Positions 7,530 through 11,672 of a stretch of 11,672 nucleotides of DNA are shown in pieces. The stretch is taken from assembly GCA_029259995.1 (NCBI GenBank), contig JAJDEC010000401.1:1-11672 (forward strand), given 5' to 3'. The stretch comes from Phycisphaerae bacterium (GTDB lineage Bacteria > Planctomycetota > Phycisphaerae > UBA1845 > UTPLA1). A program made the position numbers and the translations under genes. The notes under the pieces were generated by a model. The model saw nothing but the letters and a program-made list of their open reading frames with translations, made no database searches and was not told where the DNA came from. How positions within the stretch are numbered: the stretch's first letter is position 1; every line of letters starts with the position of its first letter.

Positions 7530-7799
7530 ATGAAGTCGCGACGCAAACCGCTGATTCTCCTCGCACGCAAGTGGGCCCCCCTCGTCTGTGGCGGAGTTGC
7601 TCTACAACTCAACCTTTCCGGCTGCGATACCGAAGTGCGCGATACTGTCCTGACCGGAATTCAGACGTCTCTGACGGGGCTGATTTCCAGCGTCATCAAC
7701 GCGTTCTTCCTCTCCCTCCAGGATGCCGGCTCGACGTCGCAACCCGTCGTCAACGCCATCATGGAGCAGGTGCACAGCGTCCAGAGTTTTCTGGCGTAA
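7530..7799 (+). CDS. Tiny lipoprotein, first of three in tandem
   Basis: An 89-residue protein. The start is firm: AAGGAG at 7517-7522 lies seven bases before the ATG. The N-terminus is basic (MKSRRK), followed by a hydrophobic stretch and the lipobox LSGC with Cys32 as the expected acylated residue. The mature part is about 58 residues. Its first half is rich in Thr, Ser, Val and Ile (TGIQTSLTGLISSVINAFF) and could be a membrane-active or self-associating helix; a short Ser/Gln linker and a second amphipathic segment (VVNAIMEQVHSVQSFL) follow. No known domain is recognised. The next two genes encode proteins of the same design, so this looks like a small paralogous family. The protein would be attached to a membrane outside the cytoplasm; function unknown. 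Confidence 0.75.
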   Translation: MKSRRKPLILLARKWAPLVCGGVALQLNLSGCDTEVRDTVLTGIQTSLTGLISSVINAFFLSLQDAGSTSQPVVNAIMEQVHSVQSFLA

Positions 7800-7873
7800 G
7801 CACGCAGCCTGCGTTAGCATAAGGCCTTCATACGGATTGGTGCGTCCTCGTTAAGTGGAAGGAACCGCCGAAG

Positions 7874-8077
7874 ATGAAGAAGGCCAACGTGCATCGTGTA
7901 CGCTTCCTGCGTGCCCTACCCATTCTGTTTGTCTGCGCTTTTTCGACGGGATGTCTGTCGGACGATACCGTTCGCCAGGTGTTCGGCGAGAACGTCGTGC
8001 TCACGTCCGCAGTCATCGTTCAGACGGTGACCGCCACGGTATTCAATTCAATTTTCGGCCTCTTCGGCCTGATTTGA
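7874..8077 (+). CDS. Tiny lipoprotein, second of three in tandem
   Basis: A 67-residue protein starting MKKANVHRVRF, with a hydrophobic core and the signal-peptide end FSTGC, so Cys27 is the likely lipidated residue. The -3 position is Ser, which departs from the usual Leu of the lipobox. Only 41 residues follow, and the last 27 are almost all hydrophobic or Thr (TSAVIVQTVTATVFNSIFG). The core VTATVFNSIFGLF aligns with VNTTVIDAISVIV of the third protein and LTGLISSVINAFF of the first, the evidence for common ancestry. GAAGGA at 7858-7863 is a Shine-Dalgarno candidate at a slightly long distance. A TAGCAT at 7815-7820 may be a -10. The frame overlaps a longer GTG-initiated frame that is not favoured. 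Function unknown. Confidence 0.7.
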   Translation: MKKANVHRVRFLRALPILFVCAFSTGCLSDDTVRQVFGENVVLTSAVIVQTVTATVFNSIFGLFGLI

Positions 8078-8079
8078 CG

Positions 8080-8085
8080 AGGAGG
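8080..8085 (+). promoter_or_regulatory. Shine-Dalgarno that sets the third lipoprotein start
   Basis: AGGAGG lies nine bases before the ATG at 8095 and just after the stop of the second lipoprotein gene. It favours 8095 over an internal ATG at 8185, which has no such site, even though the internal start would give a more ordinary signal peptide. Confidence 0.7.
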
Positions 8086-8094
8086 TTGAGAACC

Positions 8095-8358
8095 ATGGAC
8101 CAGAGCAGCCAGCTACCCGCTATCGACCCGATCAGCACCACTGCTAACCAAGGCGTTGGCTCGCGTCGCAGATTGAAATTCACGATGCGCATCGCGAAGC
8201 ACCGCTGGATCGCGGCCGCCGCAGCGCTACCCCTGTTCCAGGCCACGGGTTGCTTCCCCGATCCGATTGGCGCACTCAATTTTGAGTTGCAGTCGTTTGT
8301 GAACACTACCGTGATCGATGCAATCTCCGTCATTGTTCAAAACCTGCTGCGACTCTGA
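8095..8358 (+). CDS. Tiny lipoprotein, third of three in tandem
   Basis: An 87-residue protein in the same style as its two neighbours, beginning 17 bases after the second gene and so probably co-transcribed with it. A perfect AGGAGG supports this ATG. It has an unusual polar N-terminal extension of about 23 residues before the basic region GSRRRLKF; the hydrophobic core AAAAALPLF and the end ATGC (Cys53) follow. An internal ATG at 8185 would give a 57-residue precursor with a standard signal peptide. The mature part is only about 35 residues (FPDPIGALNFELQSFVNTTV, then DAISVIVQNLLRL). The -3 Ala is a weak lipobox. Homology to the second protein is by short alignment only. No function can be named. 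Confidence 0.7.
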   Translation: MDQSSQLPAIDPISTTANQGVGSRRRLKFTMRIAKHRWIAAAAALPLFQATGCFPDPIGALNFELQSFVNTTVIDAISVIVQNLLRL

Positions 8359-8552
8359 TCCGACCGATGCATCCTCGTTAGACAATTGCAGCCTTGAGCG
8401 CTCGATGATTTCGGAGTGCTCCAATTCCGGACTGCGCGTCGGATTTCTGACGATCCAATGGGACCTTCCGATCTGTCGCTTGGCCGTCTCGCACCTGCCT
8501 TTCAATCCGCAATGTCGTTCTGCCTGACGGCTGGCAACTTACATTTCTCGGA

Positions 8553-8591
8553 CGCCCCCATATTGAACCCACAATCAATAAGCCGCCCCCA
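8553..8591. repeat. Paired C-rich boxes flanking a dyad
   Basis: CGCCCCCA occurs at 8553-8560 and 8584-8591, 31 bases apart, about three helical turns. Between them TATTGA (8561-8566) and TCAATA (8575-8580) form a perfect 6-bp dyad with an 8-base centre. The layout resembles a cooperative protein-binding site upstream of the PEP-CTERM gene. Confidence 0.35.
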
Positions 8592-8664
8592 ATTCGAAAG
8601 TCCGCATTTCGTCAATGATTTCTCGACATCAGCTGTCCAAACCGTGGGGCCCTGTACGGGATAT

Positions 8665-8673
8665 TGCTAAGCT
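8665..8673 (+). promoter_or_regulatory. Extended -10 for the PEP-CTERM gene
   Basis: TGCTAAGCT reads as an extended -10 (TG, one base, TAAGCT) about 50 bases before the start codon. No good -35 is present, which extended -10 promoters can tolerate. Confidence 0.35.
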
Positions 8674-8721
8674 GTATGTGCGATTCCTGACACTTTGGGA
8701 ATCACTTGGGGGTAATTCAGA

Positions 8722-9444
8722 ATGACGAATACGTGCTTCATCCGCGCGCTCGCGGTATGGGTTTGTACCGCGGCGACGACGACGTTTGCAGGCGACATTA
8801 CGTTTAACGCGACACAAGGCGACCGCGCCGCGTCTGTGAAATTCGAAGTGTCGGGAACCGAATTGGTCGTTACGTTGACCAATACGTCAACCGCTGACGC
8901 ATTGGTACCTGTCGATATTCTGACCGGCGTCTTTTTCGACGTCGCGGGAGCTCCGCTGGTATTGACACACGTCGCCGCCATCGTTCCCACGGGTTCGTTC
9001 GTCCACAATGGCCCAGTCGATCCGGGCAATAGTGTCGGCGGAGAATGGGCGTACCTTGCCGGCCTCGCTGGCGCGCCGGAAGGAACGGCGTACGGAATCT
9101 CGTCGTCAGGCCTCGGTCTCTTCGGGCCCGGCGACCGATTCCCTGGAAACGACCTCCAGTCGCCCGCTTCCCCAAACGGCCTGCAATACGGCATCACGTC
9201 AGCCGGTGACAATCTCGCAACCGGAAACACGCCCTTGACGGGCGGCGCCAACGCGCTCATCAAGAACGCCGTCGTTTTCACGCTGAGCGGACTGCCGATT
9301 GGATTTGATCCGATGGCGCAGATCAGCAATGTGCAGTACCAATACGGCACGGATCTGAGTGAACCGCATTTTCCGGAACCCGCAAGCGTCGTCCTGCTCG
9401 GCGCTGCGGCTTGCGGCCTTGTTCGATCGCGACGACGGCGCTGA
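8722..9444 (+). CDS. PEP-CTERM exosortase-dependent surface protein
   Basis: A 240-residue exported protein. Residues 1-23 form a signal peptide with a likely cut after TFA (FA|GD). The body is strand-rich and glycine-rich (VKFEVSGTELVVTLTNTS, then VPVDILTGVFFDVAG) and resembles small PEP-CTERM surface proteins. The C-terminus has the complete sorting signal: Pro-Glu-Pro at 218-220, a hydrophobic helix (ASVVLLGAAACGLV) and the basic tail RSRRRR. In this system an exosortase cuts at the PEP motif and the protein is attached or released at the cell surface, often with exopolysaccharide. No exosortase gene is in the window, so it must be encoded elsewhere. The start is supported by a G-run (GGGGG, 8708-8712) and by the signal peptide beginning at once. 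The long antisense frame across it is Arg/Pro-rich and not a gene. Confidence 0.9.
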   Translation: MTNTCFIRALAVWVCTAATTTFAGDITFNATQGDRAASVKFEVSGTELVVTLTNTSTADALVPVDILTGVFFDVAGAPLVLTHVAAIVPTGSFVHNGPVDPGNSVGGEWAYLAGLAGAPEGTAYGISSSGLGLFGPGDRFPGNDLQSPASPNGLQYGITSAGDNLATGNTPLTGGANALIKNAVVFTLSGLPIGFDPMAQISNVQYQYGTDLSEPHFPEPASVVLLGAAACGLVRSRRRR

Positions 9445-9473
9445 GCGGAAATGCGGAGTGATCTATTGACTGT

Positions 9474-9496
9474 GGCGCAGGCCTCCGGCCTGTGCC
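9474..9496. repeat. Strong palindrome downstream of PEP-CTERM gene
   Basis: Arms GGCGCAGGCC (9474-9483) and GGCCTGTGCC (9487-9496) pair over 10 positions, one a G-T wobble in the RNA, with a three-base TCC loop. It begins 30 bases after the stop and has no T-run. It could act as a bidirectional terminator or be one copy of a dispersed extragenic palindromic repeat. Only one clear copy is in the window. Confidence 0.6.
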
Positions 9497-9650
9497 GAAA
9501 TGACGAGTCGCCGGTTCTGCAAAACGCTTCATTCCTCCCACTCACTTGGATTCAATCGCAATCGCCTCTGATGCCAAGTCATCATCGGACGCCATCGCCC
9601 GTCGAATCATCCCCTCGCATGCAATGTCGCCGCATTTTTGCAGCGGCACT

Positions 9651-9678
9651 TTTGCGCGCGTTGCGAACCGATTAGAAT
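9651..9678 (+). promoter_or_regulatory. Candidate pepT promoter
   Basis: TTTGCG at 9651-9656 and TAGAAT at 9673-9678 are separated by 16 bases, about 80 bases before the pepT start codon. The -10 matches consensus at five of six positions. Confidence 0.5.
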
Positions 9679-9757
9679 CCGCCTGTTGTGACAGCCGGTG
9701 CGATTCGCCGGACTCGTCGTCGATTCACAATGGGAAAGGCTTCACGAAATAACTTAC

Positions 9758-10990
9758 ATGTCCACATTGCTCGACCGCTTCTGCCGTTACGTCCAGATCG
9801 AAACCACTGCCAACGAAGACACGACGGACTATCCGAGCACGCCGGGGCAGCTCGATTTATCTCGGCTGCTGGCTGATGAATTGAAGGCACTCGGGCTGGA
9901 AAACGTCACGATGGACGAGCACGGCATCGTCATCGGTACTGTCCCCGGCAACGTCGCCGGCGCCCCGACGATCTGCTATTGCTCTCACGTCGACACGTCT
10001 CCCGAATTCTCCGGAAAGAACGTCAAGCCCATCGTTCATAAGAACTACGATGGCGGCAATATCCAACTGCCGGGCGATTCGAGTCGCGTCATCAAACCCG
10101 CGGACAATCCGGATCTCGAAAAGCTGAAGGGCTCAACCATCATTACGAGCGACGGCACGACGCTCCTCGGCGCAGATGACAAGGCGGGCCTCGCGGCCAT
10201 CGTGACGGCCGCAGCGAAGCTGATGTCGGATCCTTCGATTCCCCGCTGCCCCGTACGTGTTGTGTTCACCTGCGACGAAGAAATCGGCCGCGGAACCGAG
10301 AAACTCGACGTTGCGAAAATCGACGCCCACGTCGCCTATACAGTGGACGGAAGCGACGAAGGCATCGTCGATTGCGAGACATTCTCCGCCGATCAGGCGA
10401 TCATCACGATTACCGGCAAGAACACGCATCCCGGATACGCCAAGGGAAAAATGATCAACGCGCTTCGAGCCGCCGCGCAGTTCATTGCCGCGATGCCGGC
10501 CGACACGCTCTCGCCGGAAAACTCAAACGATCGCGACGGCTTTCTGCATCCCTACACGATCGAAGGCGGCGTCCCGGAAGTGAAGATCAAGTGCCTGCTG
10601 CGGAGTTTCGTCACGGCCGAACTCGCCGATCAGGCCGCCATTCTGCAGGATGTGGCAAAGCAGACGGAAGCCGCATTCCCCGGATGCAAAGTCAACGTCG
10701 ACATTCGCAAGCAATATCGCAACATGGCCGAAGCCCTGCGCAACGAACCACGCGCCCAGGGCCTTGCGGTACAGGCGTATCGCAACATCGGCATGTCGCC
10801 GAAAGTCGGCTCCATCCGCGGCGGTACAGACGGTTCAGCACTCAGCGAGAAGGGCCTGCCGACGCCCAATCTTTCGGCCGGCATGCACAACTATCACTCG
10901 CCGCTTGAGTGGGCATGTCTCGAACAAATGGAGAAAACGGTGGACGTCCTCGTCGAATTGGCGACGCTCTGGAGCGGCGAACGCGCTTAG
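9758..10990 (+). CDS. pepT: Peptidase T (tripeptide aminopeptidase)
   Basis: A 410-residue M20-family zinc aminopeptidase that releases N-terminal residues from tripeptides in the cytoplasm; E. coli PepT has 408. Catalytic-domain motifs are in order: SHVDTSPEFSG (zinc His77, catalytic Asp79), LLGADDKAG (bridging Asp140/141), TCDEEIGRG (Glu174, Glu175), TVDGSDEG (Asp197) and HNYHSPLEW (zinc His380). THPGYAKGKMINA marks the lid/dimerisation domain. The frame is open upstream to 9698, but ATG 9758 gives the typical PepT start (MSTLLDRFCRYVQIET). No Shine-Dalgarno is evident; the nearest purine run, AAAGG, is about 20 bases away. A candidate promoter lies at 9651-9678. The downstream gene is another aminopeptidase with its own promoter candidate, so the two probably share a theme and not an operon. 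Confidence 0.95.
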   Translation: MSTLLDRFCRYVQIETTANEDTTDYPSTPGQLDLSRLLADELKALGLENVTMDEHGIVIGTVPGNVAGAPTICYCSHVDTSPEFSGKNVKPIVHKNYDGGNIQLPGDSSRVIKPADNPDLEKLKGSTIITSDGTTLLGADDKAGLAAIVTAAAKLMSDPSIPRCPVRVVFTCDEEIGRGTEKLDVAKIDAHVAYTVDGSDEGIVDCETFSADQAIITITGKNTHPGYAKGKMINALRAAAQFIAAMPADTLSPENSNDRDGFLHPYTIEGGVPEVKIKCLLRSFVTAELADQAAILQDVAKQTEAAFPGCKVNVDIRKQYRNMAEALRNEPRAQGLAVQAYRNIGMSPKVGSIRGGTDGSALSEKGLPTPNLSAGMHNYHSPLEWACLEQMEKTVDVLVELATLWSGERA

Positions 10991-11036
10991 CGTTGTGCCC
11001 GTCGGCTTCGAGGCGTCCGGATTTTCGGGGAGTGTA

Positions 11037-11085
11037 GGCGTCCCGCACGCCAGTTGGGAGGCCAGTCATGCAGGCAGGGCGCCCT
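11037..11085. repeat. Two palindromes between pepT and the M29 gene
   Basis: GGCGT (11037-11041) pairs with ACGCC (11047-11051), and AGGGCGCCCT at 11076-11085 is a perfect 10-base palindrome. Both lie within 100 bases after the pepT stop and lack T-runs. They look like a degenerate extragenic palindromic repeat or a mild terminator. Confidence 0.35.
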
Positions 11086-11145
11086 CGCTACCGCCGCCTC
11101 TCGCGGTCGTCATCAGGCGCGCTTGATTCCCCGAAAGCGCGCGTC

Positions 11146-11173
11146 TTTCGCTGTCATCGGAATCCGTTAGGCT
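11146..11173 (+). promoter_or_regulatory. Candidate promoter of the M29 aminopeptidase gene
   Basis: TTTCGC at 11146-11151 and TAGGCT at 11168-11173 are 16 bases apart, giving a leader of about 80 bases. The form matches the candidate pepT promoter. Confidence 0.4.
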
Positions 11174-11260
11174 TGCGTTGATGGACCCAACAAGCTGCTG
11201 ATCGAAATCGCCACGCGATCGATCGCAGTCACCGCCATTCACCGATCGGAGAGGAATCCA

Positions 11261-11672
11261 GTGACGGACCCGCGCATCACGAAGCTTGCAGACGTGTTGA
11301 TCAACTACTCCTGCGCCGTAAAACCCGGGGAGAAGATACTGATCGAGGCGATCGACGTCCCCCATTTCTTCACCAGCGAATGCGTTCGCCTCGCTCGCGA
11401 GGCAGGTGCACTGCCCGTTATCAAGTTGGATTCCAACGTCACCAAGCGCGCCTTGATGATGCACGGAAGCCGGGAGAGTTGGGAGCTCATCGAATCGTGC
11501 GAGAACTTCGTGATGAAGCAGATGGACTGCTACATCGGCGCTCGCGGCAGCCACAACGTCAGCGAACTATCAGACGTCCCGGGCGACAAACAAGCCCTTT
11601 ACGAAAACACGGTTTGGAAAAGCGTCCACATTAATTCGCGCGTCAAAGGCACGCGCTGGGTCGTATTGCGCT
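11261..11672 (+). CDS. M29-family aminopeptidase, N-terminal part
   Basis: The first 137 codons of a gene that runs off the right edge. The sequence TKLADVLINYSCAVKPGEKI, then REAGALPVIKLD, and the closing VKGTRWVVLR match the N-terminal domain of M29 metallo-aminopeptidases (AmpS, aminopeptidase T), cytoplasmic dimeric enzymes that remove N-terminal residues from peptides. The metal ligands (two Glu, two His, one Asp in the family) lie in the C-terminal half and cannot be checked. The GTG start is supported by GGAGAGGAA at 11248-11256. It follows pepT with 270 bases between, so both local genes at this end concern peptide breakdown. A six-codon frame in the leader (ATG at 11181) is probably chance. 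Confidence 0.85.
   Translation, partial: MTDPRITKLADVLINYSCAVKPGEKILIEAIDVPHFFTSECVRLAREAGALPVIKLDSNVTKRALMMHGSRESWELIESCENFVMKQMDCYIGARGSHNVSELSDVPGDKQALYENTVWKSVHINSRVKGTRWVVLR

Larger units (their letters stand above)
8359..8721. other. Gene-free stretch with operator-like repeat
   Basis: These 363 bases hold no frame with convincing coding character; the best, starting at 8405, gives a Cys- and Pro-containing 40-residue peptide with no Shine-Dalgarno. Visible signals are a copy of a 13-base motif at 8368-8380, the C-rich direct repeat with an inner dyad at 8553-8591, and an extended -10 just before the PEP-CTERM gene. Confidence 0.5.

Noticed and set aside
8405..8527. Possible 40-residue gene after the third lipoprotein
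   Set aside because: No ribosome binding site, no signal peptide and no likeness to the three lipoproteins.
8667..9545. Minus-strand frame of 292 codons opposite the PEP-CTERM gene
   Set aside because: The plus strand carries a signal peptide and complete PEP-CTERM signal; the antisense frame has neither.
11181..11201. Six-codon leader peptide before the M29 gene
   Set aside because: No Shine-Dalgarno, no run of regulatory codons and no attenuator hairpin.

Overview
The window is about 11.7 kb of GC-rich DNA, and its gene content suggests a member of the Planctomycetota, possibly a Phycisphaerae-like lineage. The clues are a kelch protein ending in a dockerin-type repeat pair, a PEP-CTERM surface protein, a free-standing LigD-type 3'-phosphoesterase, several membrane-anchored proteins of unknown function, very small lipoproteins, and TAGNNT-type -10 elements. 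No rRNA, tRNA, CRISPR array, insertion sequence or phage gene was seen. The lineage is an inference from gene content only.

Layout: (1) 2-586 is the 3' end of a kelch/dockerin protein. (2) 702-1181 is a Dps ferritin-like protein with a complete ferroxidase site. (3) 1275-1667 is a small LigD 3'-phosphoesterase-like protein, and its 3' end overlaps the convergent minus-strand gene 1643-2368 (membrane-anchored, unknown). (4) From the divergent region 2369-2567, a tight three-gene operon runs to 6007: a membrane-anchored unknown protein, an ABC ATPase and a roughly 12-helix ABC exporter permease, with 7-base gaps at both junctions. (5) 6158-7306 is alanine racemase. (6) 7307-8721 is the least ordinary part: a structured leader, three tandem tiny lipoproteins (7530-7799, 7874-8077, 8095-8358) and a 363-base gene-free stretch with an operator-like repeat. 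(7) 8722-9444 is a PEP-CTERM protein followed by a strong palindrome. (8) 9758-10990 is peptidase T, and 11261 to the window end is the N-terminal part of an M29 aminopeptidase.

Most genes look like independent units. The clear co-operating set is the ABC exporter operon, whose anchored first protein may be an accessory subunit. PepT and the M29 enzyme would both act in cytoplasmic peptide turnover, and alanine racemase supplies D-alanine for peptidoglycan. The best candidate for something undescribed is the trio of tiny lipoproteins with short, hydrophobic, Thr/Ser/Val/Ile-rich mature parts. The evidence supports a small paralogous family, not a defined system.
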